The translations under genes and the position numbers were made by a program. A stretch of DNA of 64,000 nt from Oryzicola mucosus. Lineage in GTDB: Bacteria; Pseudomonadota; Alphaproteobacteria; Rhizobiales; Rhizobiaceae. The notes below the pieces were generated by a model. It saw nothing but the letters and a program-made list of their open reading frames with translations. It was not told the DNA's origin and searched no databases. Numbering within the stretch: position 1 is the first letter of the stretch; each line of letters begins with the position of its first letter. Below are positions 52,502 to 62,490 of the stretch, piece after piece. The stretch lies in NCBI RefSeq assembly GCF_014534685.1, contig NZ_JACVVX010000002.1, positions 1 through 64,000 of the forward strand, given 5' to 3'.

Positions 52502-53437
52502 TTGACTGCAACTTCCCAAGACAAACCCACCCCGGTCGCCGCGATCCTCTTCATTTTCGCGTCCGGGCTGTTGTTTTCATTTTTGGATTCGAGCGCGAAA
52601 TATCTCGTCCTGTCGGGAATGGACGCGGTGTTCGTGTCCTGGTGCCGCTTTGCCGGTCACGCGGTGCTTGTGTTCATCATGTTCCGTGGCTGGAGCAATT
52701 TCAGTATTTTCAAGACACGAAGTCTGCCGCTTCAAATCGTGCGCGGAGTGTTCCTGTTCGGCTCGACGATCTTCAATTTCCTGGCGCTGCGGCAACTGCA
52801 GCTTGCCGAAACGATGTCGATCGCCTTCTTCGCGCCCATGATCATCACGGCGCTGGCCGGGCCATTGCTGGGCGAATGGGCGGGCTGGCGACGCTGGATG
52901 GCCGTCCTGGTCGGCCTTCTTGGCGTGCTCGTCATCACGCGGCCAGGTTTCGGCAGCTTTTCGCTCGGACATCTCTGTGCCCTGGCTTCGGCGGTCAGCT
53001 ACAGCCTCTATGTGCTGATGACGCGCAAGATGTCGGTGAAAGAGTCGACGGAAAGCCTCATCTTCTATTCCGCCATGGCGCCGATGGTGTTGATGGCGCC
53101 AGCCTTGCCCTACACCGTCTCGGCGCCGCCGCATGCCTGGGCCTGGGTGCTGCTGGCAAGCCTGGGCATATTCGGTGGTGTCGGGCACTACTTCATCATT
53201 CTTGCCTACCGCCGTGCGACCGTCACCGCGCTGGCTCCCTATCCCTATCTGCAGATAGTCTGGATGATCCTTCTGGGCTGGCTTGTCTTCCAGCAATTGC
53301 CGGATCTGTGGACCGTCGCTGGAGCGGGCATCATCGCGCTTAGCGGTCTCTACATCGTTCGCCGGGAACATGTGCTGCGCGTTCAGAACCGCGCCGCGTT
53401 GCTGGCCGAAACAGAAGAGCTGGCAAAAAAACGTTGA
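52502..53437 (+). CDS. EamA/DMT family transporter
   Basis: A 311-residue inner-membrane protein with ten predicted helices in two EamA repeats. It begins AAILFIFASGLLFSFLDSSA, and VAFFAPMI-like and GLLGVLVITRPGFGSF segments mark the end of repeat one. TALAPYPYLQIVWMILLGWL is in repeat two. A TTG start at 52502 with GGCGAG upstream is preferred; TTG at 52469 is an alternative. The substrate (metabolite export or uptake) is unknown. A LacI operator lies just after the stop. Confidence 0.85.
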   Translation: MTATSQDKPTPVAAILFIFASGLLFSFLDSSAKYLVLSGMDAVFVSWCRFAGHAVLVFIMFRGWSNFSIFKTRSLPLQIVRGVFLFGSTIFNFLALRQLQLAETMSIAFFAPMIITALAGPLLGEWAGWRRWMAVLVGLLGVLVITRPGFGSFSLGHLCALASAVSYSLYVLMTRKMSVKESTESLIFYSAMAPMVLMAPALPYTVSAPPHAWAWVLLASLGIFGGVGHYFIILAYRRATVTALAPYPYLQIVWMILLGWLVFQQLPDLWTVAGAGIIALSGLYIVRREHVLRVQNRAALLAETEELAKKR

Positions 53438-53463
53438 TTTGCCCGCCTGGATTGTCCTATCGC

Positions 53464-53480
53464 TTTTAAACAGTTTAAAA
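53464..53480. promoter_or_regulatory. candidate LacI-family operator
   Basis: TTTTAAAC and GTTTAAAA form a perfect 8-bp inverted repeat around one A; flanking TCGC/GCGA extends the symmetry with one extra A. It lies 25 bases before the LacI-family gene and is AT-rich against the background. Autoregulation is likely. Confidence 0.7.
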
Positions 53481-53505
53481 AGCGAAGCTCTGGGCAAGGC
53501 GCCCG

Positions 53506-54546
53506 ATGGCGGAGGAGGCCATACTGGGTCAGAAGATCAAGCTTTCCACAATTGCCGATGCGCTCGGCGTGTCCACTGCGACGGTGTCGCTGGCCTTGCG
53601 CGACAGCCCGCTTGTGGCAGACGAGACTCGCGAACGCATCAAGCACCACGCCCGAGAAATCGGCTATATCTACAACAGGCGCGCTGCGAGCCTCCGCACC
53701 TCCCGTTCCGGTATCCTCGGCGTCGTCGTTCATGACATCATGAACCCGTTCTTCGCCGAAATCCTACGCTCCATCGAAACCGAACTCGACCGCAGCGGCC
53801 AGACCTTTCTTCTGTCCAACCACTATGACGACCTGGAAAAGCAACGCAGCTTCATCGACACGCTGCTGCAGCTCGGCGCTGACGGCGTCATCATGTCGCC
53901 CGCAATCGGCACACCGGCCGAAGACATCGCCATGGCCGAACGCAACGGCTTGCCCGCCGTGCTGATCGCGCGCGCCGTGGAAGGCGCTGAAGTGCCGGTG
54001 TTTCGTGGCGACGACGCCTATGGCACAGCACTGGCCACCAACCATCTCATTTCGCTCGGTCACCGCAGGATCGCCATGGTCGGCGGCACGGACCAGACTT
54101 CCACCGGAAGGCACCGCTACCAAGGTTATCTGGACGCAATGACCGCCGCGGGACTCGAGGTGAAGCCGTCCTGGCGCATTCCAGGGCCGCGCACCAAGCA
54201 GGCCGGTTTCGACGCGGCGGGCCAGTTCCTCACCATCGAGGACCGGCCAACCGCCGTCTGCTGCTGGAACGATCTCGTCGCGATCGGGCTGATGAACGGC
54301 ATCGCGCGCGCGGGCCTTGTTCCCGGGGTGGATGTCGCGGTGACGGGATATGACGACATCGAGGAGGCGGCCATTGCAACGCCGGCCCTGACCACCGTCT
54401 GGAACGGCCAGCGCGAAGTCGGCCGTCGCGCCGCCAGCGCCCTGCTCGACAAGCTGAACGGCAGGCCCGTGCGGCTGTCCCAGGAACTCATCAAGCCGGA
54501 GCTGCATGTCCGGCAATCCTCCGGAGTGCCCATAAAGACGCCATGA
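53506..54546 (+). CDS. LacI family transcriptional regulator
   Basis: A 346-residue LacI protein. The helix-turn-helix KLSTIADALGVSTATVSLAL is at about 12-31, and the hinge helix is RRAASLRTSRSG. The periplasmic-binding-like effector domain is full length (VVVHDIMNPFFAEILRSIE; TGYDDIEEAAIATPALTTV). The stop overlaps the ATG of the D-2-hydroxyacid dehydrogenase (ATGA), so the two are coupled. Its likely operator is the TTTTAAAC dyad just upstream. Confidence 0.92.
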   Translation: MAEEAILGQKIKLSTIADALGVSTATVSLALRDSPLVADETRERIKHHAREIGYIYNRRAASLRTSRSGILGVVVHDIMNPFFAEILRSIETELDRSGQTFLLSNHYDDLEKQRSFIDTLLQLGADGVIMSPAIGTPAEDIAMAERNGLPAVLIARAVEGAEVPVFRGDDAYGTALATNHLISLGHRRIAMVGGTDQTSTGRHRYQGYLDAMTAAGLEVKPSWRIPGPRTKQAGFDAAGQFLTIEDRPTAVCCWNDLVAIGLMNGIARAGLVPGVDVAVTGYDDIEEAAIATPALTTVWNGQREVGRRAASALLDKLNGRPVRLSQELIKPELHVRQSSGVPIKTP

Positions 54547-55526
54547 CCGACCGACCTTTCGTTCTCATTCCAGGCCATCCGCATCCGCGTGTTTTCGAGC
54601 GTTTGCAGACCGGTTTCCAAATCGTCCGGATCGACACCGCGGACCCTGCTCTGGTCACGCCGGATATCGCGAAGAAGGTGCGTGCCGTCGCGGTGTCAGG
54701 CGCCGGCACCGGCCGCATCACGGCCGACTTCATGGCCGCGCTGCCCAATCTCGAGATCGTCGCCAATTTCGGCGTCGGCTATGACGGCGTCGACGCACCA
54801 TATGCCGGCAGGAACGGCATCATGGTTACCAACACGCCGGACGTTCTGACCGAGGAGGTGGCCGATGTCGCCCTCGGTCTCGTCATTGCCACCGCGCGCG
54901 AGTTCCACAAGGCCGAGACCTGGCTGCGCCAGGGCCGCTGGGCCAGCGAAGGCAATTATCGCCTGACGCCGGGCAGCCTGCGCGGCCGCAAGGCCGGTAT
55001 TTTCGGCATGGGCCGCATCGGCCTGGCTGTTGCCCGCCGGCTTGAAGCCTGTGGGCTGCCGGTCGCCTATCACAACCGCCGGCAGGTGCCGGATGTGGTC
55101 TATGACTATCATCCGACGCTAAAGGGGCTCGCCGAGGCGGTCGATATTCTCGTTTCCGTCGTTCCGGGAACGGCGTCGACCGAAAAGGCTGTGAATGCCG
55201 ATATCCTGAAGGCGCTGGGACCGCACGGCATCTTCGTCAATGTCGGGCGTGGCAGCACGGTCGATGAAGACGCGCTGATCGCCGCACTGTCGGATGGCAC
55301 CATCCTGGCAGCCGGCCTCGACGTGTTCGCCGACGAGCCCAATGTCCCGCAAGGCCTGCTCGACGCGCCCAATGCGATGCTCCTGCCGCATGTGGCTTCA
55401 GCCAGCATCATGACGCGCAACGCCATGGCCGATCTCGTGGCCGACAACATCTTTGCCTGGTTCGATGACGGCCGGCCGCTGACCGCGGTGCCTGAAACGG
55501 CGGATGTGAAAGCCGCCGCGCGGTAG
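54543..55526 (+). CDS. D-2-hydroxyacid dehydrogenase (GhrB/hydroxypyruvate reductase type)
   Basis: A 327-residue dehydrogenase. NAD(P) binding is GIFGMGRIGLAVARRLEACG. The catalytic Arg, Glu and His lie in NVGRGSTVDE, DVFADEPNV and MLLPHVASAS. YHNRRQ after beta-2 suggests NADPH preference. Substrates of this family are glyoxylate, hydroxypyruvate or other 2-keto acids. It is coexpressed with a LacI regulator, which suggests sugar-acid or hydroxyacid catabolism. Confidence 0.9.
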   Translation: MTDRPFVLIPGHPHPRVFERLQTGFQIVRIDTADPALVTPDIAKKVRAVAVSGAGTGRITADFMAALPNLEIVANFGVGYDGVDAPYAGRNGIMVTNTPDVLTEEVADVALGLVIATAREFHKAETWLRQGRWASEGNYRLTPGSLRGRKAGIFGMGRIGLAVARRLEACGLPVAYHNRRQVPDVVYDYHPTLKGLAEAVDILVSVVPGTASTEKAVNADILKALGPHGIFVNVGRGSTVDEDALIAALSDGTILAAGLDVFADEPNVPQGLLDAPNAMLLPHVASASIMTRNAMADLVADNIFAWFDDGRPLTAVPETADVKAAAR

Positions 55527-55532
55527 CGGCGG

Positions 55533-56306
55533 CTATTCGGCCGCGGCGCGGGTTGCGCCGCGAGCCAGCGCATGCAGGCGAACAGCCTCGCCGAAGGCAC
55601 GGAAGATTTTCTGCGAGGCGCTGTCCGAGTTCACCCAATATTCCGGGTGCCACTGTACGCCGACGGCGAAGGCGCGCGAATCCCTGACCGACACGGCCTC
55701 GACCGTCCCATCCTCGGCCACGGCCTCGATCTGCAGCGTTTGTCCAAGCCGCTCGACGGCCTGCCTGTGGACCGAGTTCACCTGGATTTCGCCGGCGCCG
55801 AACACGGCGGCGAGGCAGGTGCCTTCCTTGATCTTCACCGGCTGGCGGATCGCGAAGCGCTCGTCCTGGTTGTCGCTGACCGGCGCGCGGTGGTCCATGA
55901 TTCCCTCGCGCTCCTGGATCTCGCTCGCCAGCGAGCCGCCGAGCGCGACATTCATTTCCTGGATGCCACGGCAGATGGCGAGCAGCGGCACGCCGCGCTC
56001 CACCGCGCGGCGAATCAGCGGCAAGGTGGTGGAATCGCGGGCGTGGTCGTAGGGGCCGTTGGCTTCCGTCGCCTCCGCCCCGTAGAGCCGTGGGTCGACA
56101 TTGGATTTCGAGCCCGTCATCATCACGCCGTCGACCCGGTCGAGCAGCATGTCGAGATCGAGCCGATCGCCGAAGGAAGGAACGAGAAGCGGAAAGACGC
56201 CGGCGCCCGCAATCGCCGCCTCAAGATATTGCTGGGGCGCCGCGTGCCAGGTGTAGTTGTCGAACTGGCGAACGTCGGTGGATACGGCGACAAGCGGCTG
56301 ATGCAT
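55533..56306 (-). CDS. gamma-glutamyl hydrolase, peptidase C26 (PuuD/GATase1-like)
   Basis: A 257-residue class I amidotransferase-like hydrolase. The Cys nucleophile is in LLAICRGIQEMNVALGG and the His-Glu pair in GVQWHPEYW. MMTGSKSNVDPRLYG matches gamma-glutamyl-GABA hydrolases. It may release the amine or acid from gamma-glutamyl conjugates made by the ligase at 50278. It converges on the dehydrogenase gene with 6 bases between stops. This is not the urate hydroxylase also called PuuD. Confidence 0.9.
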   Translation of the reverse strand: MHQPLVAVSTDVRQFDNYTWHAAPQQYLEAAIAGAGVFPLLVPSFGDRLDLDMLLDRVDGVMMTGSKSNVDPRLYGAEATEANGPYDHARDSTTLPLIRRAVERGVPLLAICRGIQEMNVALGGSLASEIQEREGIMDHRAPVSDNQDERFAIRQPVKIKEGTCLAAVFGAGEIQVNSVHRQAVERLGQTLQIEAVAEDGTVEAVSVRDSRAFAVGVQWHPEYWVNSDSASQKIFRAFGEAVRLHALARGATRAAAE

Positions 56307-56506
56307 TTCGAACTCTCGGGATTGGCTTTGAAGGCACTCTGTATTGTGCCCACAAAATAGGCGATTTCTCGACTTTTGCCAGCGCGTCCGTTGCGGTGGC
56401 CAAAGTCATATCCGGATTGGCCTTAGACTATAGTTTTACCGCCGTTGATACCGTTCAGATTTTTTTCGCTTTGATACCAGAAGCGTTTCGCACGTGGCTT
56501 TACTAG

Positions 56507-57709
<1,203 letters not shown>

Positions 57710-57733
57710 GCTCCAGCGCAGCACAGAGACGGC

Positions 57734-57768
57734 GAACCCCGGGGCATCATGCTCCGGGGTTCTTTTTT
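57734..57768 (+). terminator. intrinsic terminator of dctP
   Basis: GAACCCCGG (57734-57742) pairs with CCGGGGTTC (57754-57762), with GCAT/ATGC inside the loop, followed by TTTTTT. Confidence 0.88.
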
Positions 57769-57798
57769 GCCCGCATTCCTGCCGGCGAACGGCTCTGT

Positions 57799-57829
57799 CA
57801 AAAAAGAAGGGCGCCGCGAGGGCGCCCTT
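57799..57829 (-). terminator. intrinsic terminator of dctM
   Basis: Read on the minus strand, AAGGGCGCC and GGCGCCCTT (57807-57829) form a 9-bp stem with a 5-base loop followed by a T-run (complement of 57799-57805). Confidence 0.85.
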
Positions 57830-57848
57830 TTCAAGTGTTGCCGTCCGC

Positions 57849-59633
57849 TCAGTTGAAGCTTGGCGGCTGCGACAGCGGATTGGCCGGGGCAGGCGGCTGC
57901 GGCGGCGCCGGCGTACCGCCCGGAGCGGGTGCCGGTGCGGGCTGGTCGCCGGGCATGGCAGGCGGAGCGCCGAAGGGCGACGACCCCAGACCGTTGTTGC
58001 CCAGGCCGCCACCGCCGAGGCCGGGAAGGTCTGGCATCTGGATCTGGATCGAGCCTGGATCCACCGGTTTGCCTTTGTAATGCAAGACCATCTGCGGGAA
58101 CATGATCGTGAGCGTGACCATGACGATCTGGATGCAGACGAACGGCACCGCGCCACAATAGATCTGGCCGCTGGTAATCGGCTCGATCTTCTTGCCGGTA
58201 ATGCGGTCCAGATAGGGCACGCGCGCCGCCACCGAACGCAGGTAAAACAGCGCGAAGCCGAAGGGCGGGTGCATGAAGCTGGTCTGCATGTTGATTGCCA
58301 GCAGCACGCCGAACCACACCAGATCGATGCCAAGCGCATTTGCCGGGCCGACCAGAAGCGGCACGATGATGAAGGCCAGCTCGAAATAATCGAGGAAGAA
58401 GGCCAGCAGGAACACCAGGATGTTGACCACGATCAGGAAGCCGACTTCACCGCCGGGCAGCGAGACCAGCAGATGCTCGACCCAGATATGGCCGTTGACG
58501 CCGTAGAAGGTCAGCGAGAAGACGCGCGCACCGAGCAGGATGAACATCACGAAGCTGGACAGGCGCGTGGTCGAGGCGAGCGCCTGCTTGATCACATCCA
58601 GCGTCAGCCGGCCTTTGAACGCGGCGAGGATCAAGGATCCCACGGCGCCCATGGCGCCGCCTTCGGTCGGCGTGGCAATGCCGAGGAAGATGGTGCCCAG
58701 AACAAGGAAGATCAGCGCGAGCGGCGGGATCAGCACGATGATGACCTGCTGCGCCAGCCGCGACATGATGTTGAGCTTCATTGATTTGTCGACGATGGCG
58801 AAGACGTAGATCAGGATGACGCCGATCGTTGCCCCCAGAATGTCGGCATTGGCGCCTTGTGTCGGGGACAGCATGATATGGGCGACATAGGAGACGATTG
58901 CGACCGCGACGAGCGCCACGATCAGCGACGTCACGCCCGAACCCAGCGTGCGCGCCTCCAGCGGCAAGGCCGGCATGGAGTTCGGCCGCAGGAAGCTCAT
59001 GACCAGAACGTACAGCATGTAGAGGCTGGTCAGCACCAGGCCGGGGACCAGTGCGCCGGCATACATGTCGCCGACCGACCGGCCGAGCTGGTCGGCCAGA
59101 ATGATCAGCACCAGCGAGGGCGGGATGATCTGCGCCAGCGTTCCCGATGCCGCGATGACGCCGGTCGCCGCGCGGCGGTCATAGCCGTAACGCATCATGA
59201 TCGGCAGCGAGATCAGGCCCATGGCGATGACCGATGCCGCGACGACGCCTGTGGTGGCCGCAAGCAGCGCACCGACGATGATGACCGCATAGGCCAGGCC
59301 GCCGCGAATAGGCCCGAAAAGCTGGCCGATCGTATCGAGCAGATCTTCGGCCATGCCGGAGCGTTCCAGCACGATGCCCATGAAGGTGAAGAACGGAATG
59401 GCCAGCAGCGTCTCGTTCGACATCTGGCCCCAGAACCGTTCCGGCAAGGCGTTCAGCAAGGGCCAGGACAGGGTGATCACGCCGTTCGAATAGGGAGCGA
59501 GCTCCACGCCGATGACGAAAAACAAAAGTCCGTTGGCAGCCAGCGCGAAGGCGACGGGATAACCGAACAGCAAAAAAAGCATCATGGAGGCGAACATGAT
59601 CGGCGCCATGTTCTGGGCGATGAACTCGATCAT
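57849..59633 (-). CDS. TRAP transporter large permease (DctM) with Pro/Gly-rich tail
   Basis: A 594-residue membrane protein with about twelve helices. Core motifs are FFTFMGIVLERSGMAEDLLD at the N-terminal half, VIAASGTLAQIIPPSLVLII, and GLGIATPTEGGAMGAVGSLI-like IFLGIATPTEGGAMGAVGSL in the centre. Residues about 535-594 form a proline/glycine/alanine-rich, probably disordered tail (GAPPAMPGDQPAPAPAPGG) that short DctM proteins lack. It transports the DctP ligand with sodium. It overlaps dctQ by four bases (ATGA). Confidence 0.92.
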   Translation of the reverse strand: MIEFIAQNMAPIMFASMMLFLLFGYPVAFALAANGLLFFVIGVELAPYSNGVITLSWPLLNALPERFWGQMSNETLLAIPFFTFMGIVLERSGMAEDLLDTIGQLFGPIRGGLAYAVIIVGALLAATTGVVAASVIAMGLISLPIMMRYGYDRRAATGVIAASGTLAQIIPPSLVLIILADQLGRSVGDMYAGALVPGLVLTSLYMLYVLVMSFLRPNSMPALPLEARTLGSGVTSLIVALVAVAIVSYVAHIMLSPTQGANADILGATIGVILIYVFAIVDKSMKLNIMSRLAQQVIIVLIPPLALIFLVLGTIFLGIATPTEGGAMGAVGSLILAAFKGRLTLDVIKQALASTTRLSSFVMFILLGARVFSLTFYGVNGHIWVEHLLVSLPGGEVGFLIVVNILVFLLAFFLDYFELAFIIVPLLVGPANALGIDLVWFGVLLAINMQTSFMHPPFGFALFYLRSVAARVPYLDRITGKKIEPITSGQIYCGAVPFVCIQIVMVTLTIMFPQMVLHYKGKPVDPGSIQIQMPDLPGLGGGGLGNNGLGSSPFGAPPAMPGDQPAPAPAPGGTPAPPQPPAPANPLSQPPSFN

Positions 59634-60214
59634 TTCTTGATCTCCTCGGCGAGCGCCTTGGCTTCGAGTTCAGCCGCTTCGTGAGCCGATATGAACGGGT
59701 TTGGATCGTCCATGTCTCCGCGCATGATCGCGATCTTCTTGATGATCTCCGAGACGCCCTGGAAGGCGAGCAGGATGAAGCCGACGAGAAGCACCGCGCG
59801 CGCCGGCCAGATGATCAGGCCGCCGGTGTTGGAAGACATCTCGCTGGTCCGATAGGCCTGGAGCGTATAGGGCGTCAGGTAATAAACCATCAGCAGACAG
59901 ATGGGCATGAGGAAGAAAACGTGGCCGAACAAGTCGACCCAGTGCTGGCGCTTGCGTGACAGCGAGCCGTAAAGCAGGTCAATGCGGATATGCTCGTTCT
60001 GCTTCAGCGTATAGGCGGCCGCCAGCATGAAGGCAGCTCCAAACAGGTACCACTGCAATTCGAGCCAGGCATTCGACGACATGTTGAATGCCTTGCGAAT
60101 GACGGCATTGATGGCGCTGACAAGGATCGCGGCAAGGATGCACCATGCCACCGCCTTGCCGATGAATTCATTGATTCGGTCAATGAGTCTGGATAGAGCG
60201 AGAAGCCCTGCCAT
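59630..60214 (-). CDS. TRAP transporter small permease (DctQ)
   Basis: A 194-residue protein with four helices and the DctQ signature SSNAWLELQWYLFGAAFMLAA and LKQNEHIRIDLLYG. A charged cytoplasmic tail (EAAELEAKALAEEIKK) ends it. It pairs with DctM; the ATGA overlap indicates coupled translation. The binding protein gene is on the other strand, so supply of the three subunits depends on two promoters. Confidence 0.92.
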   Translation of the reverse strand: MAGLLALSRLIDRINEFIGKAVAWCILAAILVSAINAVIRKAFNMSSNAWLELQWYLFGAAFMLAAAYTLKQNEHIRIDLLYGSLSRKRQHWVDLFGHVFFLMPICLLMVYYLTPYTLQAYRTSEMSSNTGGLIIWPARAVLLVGFILLAFQGVSEIIKKIAIMRGDMDDPNPFISAHEAAELEAKALAEEIKK

Positions 60215-60410
60215 GCATTTCCTCCCTGGTGTTGGCGAAGCGCCGTTCCCCGACTTTTTCTATCCGCTCCACCTTGCATCGGTATGACCCGACCAAGCCA
60301 GTGGCGTCAACAGAACAAGTCCTCAGGAAACTTGAGCGAATTGGACTTGGCCTGTAGAGCAAGGCGCAGCGCGTTTGGATTCAACCAAAGTTCAAGGCGG
60401 GCAGAAAGCC

Positions 60411-61316
60411 TTAGATTGTCGCTTTTGTGCCGCTTGTGCTTTTCATGAGGACGAGGGCGACGATCAGCAGCCCCAGCATCCAGGCGTCGCGCCACTCGAT
60501 TGGGAAATAGCCTGCCCACAGCGACTCGGCGAAACCGAATACGGCCGCGCCGGCGGCGGCGTTCAGCGGCTCGCCGCGCGACCCGAGTGCCGAGACGAAC
60601 AGGATCTTCAGCCCGTAGATCAGCCCGGCGCCGAAGCCGAGATTGCCATAGTAGAGCGCTGCCATGATGCCGGAGGCCGCCGCGTAAGCGCCGGCGAGAA
60701 GCATGGTCCGCTGAAATACGGAACGGGTGTCCACGCCGCACAGGCTCGCCGCTGTCGGGTCGTCGGCCACAGCGCGCCACAGGCGGCCGAAGGCGTGCTG
60801 CCTCACGAGCAGAGCGCCTGCGCCGACACAAACCAGGGCGGCCGCGCAGTTGATGAGCTGGATGAGCGTCAGCGTCGCGTCATACCGTCCGTCCGATGCG
60901 AGGACGACCGGGGTTGCCAGCATCGGCGGCAACCAGAAGTCGCGCGTGTCGGCGGCGATGCGGCCTGCTTCCGACAAGACGATGGCGACAGCCAGCGTGG
61001 CGACCACGATGGCATTGGGCGAGCGCTCCGCAAGCGGAGACAGCACCAGGCGCGAGACGATGACGGCCGCGGCACAGGCATAGAGCAGGCCGATCGAGAC
61101 TGAGAGGGCGACGGTGGCAGGCAGGGCAAGCCACAGCACGTTCCAGGCGAAGACCGACGCCAGGATCGCGGTTTGCCCGGCAAAAGCAAACAGCGCGCCA
61201 TGTGCCAGGTTGGCGCGGTGCAGGACGCCATTGCCCAGCGCGTAGCCGAAGGCGAGCAGCGCATAAAGAGCTGCGGAATGGGCGCCGTTGAGGAATTGCT
61301 GCACGAAATAGAGCAT
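60411..61316 (-). CDS. orphan LivH-type branched-chain amino-acid ABC permease
   Basis: A 301-residue membrane protein with eight or nine helices. LYALLAFGYALGNGVLHRAN and LAHGALFAFAGQTAILASVF are LivH start motifs (normally GLNLIWGV). RAVADDPTAASLCGVDTRSV is the EAA-like cytoplasmic loop that contacts the ATPase. No LivM, LivF, LivG or binding-protein gene is adjacent. The chosen start is ATG 61316. Divergent from a CGNR regulator across a strong inverted repeat, which likely controls it. The substrate is unknown. Confidence 0.85.
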   Translation of the reverse strand: MLYFVQQFLNGAHSAALYALLAFGYALGNGVLHRANLAHGALFAFAGQTAILASVFAWNVLWLALPATVALSVSIGLLYACAAAVIVSRLVLSPLAERSPNAIVVATLAVAIVLSEAGRIAADTRDFWLPPMLATPVVLASDGRYDATLTLIQLINCAAALVCVGAGALLVRQHAFGRLWRAVADDPTAASLCGVDTRSVFQRTMLLAGAYAAASGIMAALYYGNLGFGAGLIYGLKILFVSALGSRGEPLNAAAGAAVFGFAESLWAGYFPIEWRDAWMLGLLIVALVLMKSTSGTKATI

Positions 61317-61345
61317 GGCGGCCTTCGGATGTCCAAAAGACAATA

Positions 61346-61373
61346 TAACTTGTAAAAGCAATTTTACAGGTTA
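61346..61373. promoter_or_regulatory. candidate operator between livH-like and CGNR genes
   Basis: TAACTTGTAAAA (61346-61357) and TTTTACAGGTTA (61362-61373) form a 12-bp inverted repeat with one mismatch and a 4-base centre, just before both divergent starts. The AT-rich dyad fits a CGNR protein operator. Confidence 0.7.
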
Positions 61374-61382
61374 GATTTTGCC

Positions 61383-61973
61383 ATGGCCATCGAATGGAAC
61401 GCACATCGATTTTCGGGCGGCGTGTTGGCGCTTGATGTCGCCAACACCGTGGTGCTGCGCGGCGACGCCGAACGCGGCTTCGACCGATTTTCAGACGTGT
61501 CCGAGATCGGCCGGTTCGCCGGCGCGGCCAGTGTTTTTCGCGCCGAGGAGCTGCGGGGCAGGAGGCTCGACGTGTCCGATGCGCAGCGCATCGGACCGCT
61601 TGTGATTGCGCTGAGAGAAGCCACAGACCGGCTGTTTCGCGACGCGGTCGGGCAGGGCAGCTTCTCAGCCGAACAGGCCGCCTGCGTCCTCAAATTTTGT
61701 TCCGAGGCGCTGTCTGGCTCGGGAGAACGGATCGGCGCGCCGTCGCATGGCGCGATTGCTTTCGAGGCCGCTTTGGCGGTGTCGGCGCTGTCCCTGCTGC
61801 GCGAGGAAATGCTGCCGAGGCTCAAGATCTGCGCCAATTGCCGCTGGCTGTTTGTCGACCGCAGCCGCAATGGCAGCCGGCTTTGGTGCGACATGACCGT
61901 CTGTGGCAACCGCAGCAAGGCGCGGCGACACTATCGCCGCCATAGGGCGCGGGAGGGTGTCGGTCATGGCTGA
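61383..61973 (+). CDS. CGNR zinc-finger/ABATE-domain transcriptional regulator
   Basis: A 196-residue protein. The N-terminal ABATE domain starts RFSGGVLALDVANTVVLRG and the helical part follows. The C-terminal zinc finger is KICANCRWLFVDRS, then GSRLWCDMTVCGNRSKARRH, with four Cys and the CGNR tetrapeptide. Such regulators control small neighbouring catabolic or transport genes. The divergent orphan permease is the likely target through the dyad in between. The stop overlaps the next lipoprotein gene. Confidence 0.9.
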   Translation: MAIEWNAHRFSGGVLALDVANTVVLRGDAERGFDRFSDVSEIGRFAGAASVFRAEELRGRRLDVSDAQRIGPLVIALREATDRLFRDAVGQGSFSAEQAACVLKFCSEALSGSGERIGAPSHGAIAFEAALAVSALSLLREEMLPRLKICANCRWLFVDRSRNGSRLWCDMTVCGNRSKARRHYRRHRAREGVGHG

Positions 61974-62490
61974 AGGCAGGTTTCGCCTCGCTGCTTTCGC
62001 GCTCTGCGCCGTTCTCGCGCTGGCGGCCTGCCGCGAGCAGGGGGCGGAAGGCGAATATTTCGAGGTTTCAGGGCGGATGTTCGTGTTCAATTATCGCCTG
62101 GCGACCGCGCACTATCTCGTCACGCTGCGCCCGATGCGGCCTATCGCGTCCGGCCAGAAGGCGGTCGTCCGCTTCGAGAATCCGGCGGGCGGCGACGAGA
62201 TCGAGACCAGCCGGACGATCTGGCCGCGCAGCGAAAAGCTGGTGCTAGAAAGTCCACCCGTCGAGTGCGTTGTGAAAGACCGGCCCTACAAGATTTCCAT
62301 CGCCATAGAGGATGCCGGGGGAGAGGTCCTGCAGCGGATCGAGACGACGCTGAAATCCTCCGAAGACCAGTCTGTCCTGCCCGACCGTCCGCTGGTGGTC
62401 GGGCCGTTTTATTCGCCCAATCCCGATGTCGCGGGCCATCCCGACGGGAAGATTCCAGGCGGTCGCGGGGTGATCTGTCCGAAGCTGTAG
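61966..62490 (+). CDS. small predicted lipoprotein
   Basis: A 174-residue protein with a lipoprotein signal (FALCAVLALAAC, lipidated Cys20). The mature part is beta-rich: YFEVSGRMFVFNYRLATAHY, then RFENPAGGDEIETSRTIWP and YKISIAIEDAGGEVLQRIET. The start at 61966 overlaps the CGNR gene by 8 bases in another frame, so coupling is likely. I do not recognise a family with known function. It probably sits in the envelope. Confidence 0.75.
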   Translation: MAEGRFRLAAFALCAVLALAACREQGAEGEYFEVSGRMFVFNYRLATAHYLVTLRPMRPIASGQKAVVRFENPAGGDEIETSRTIWPRSEKLVLESPPVECVVKDRPYKISIAIEDAGGEVLQRIETTLKSSEDQSVLPDRPLVVGPFYSPNPDVAGHPDGKIPGGRGVICPKL

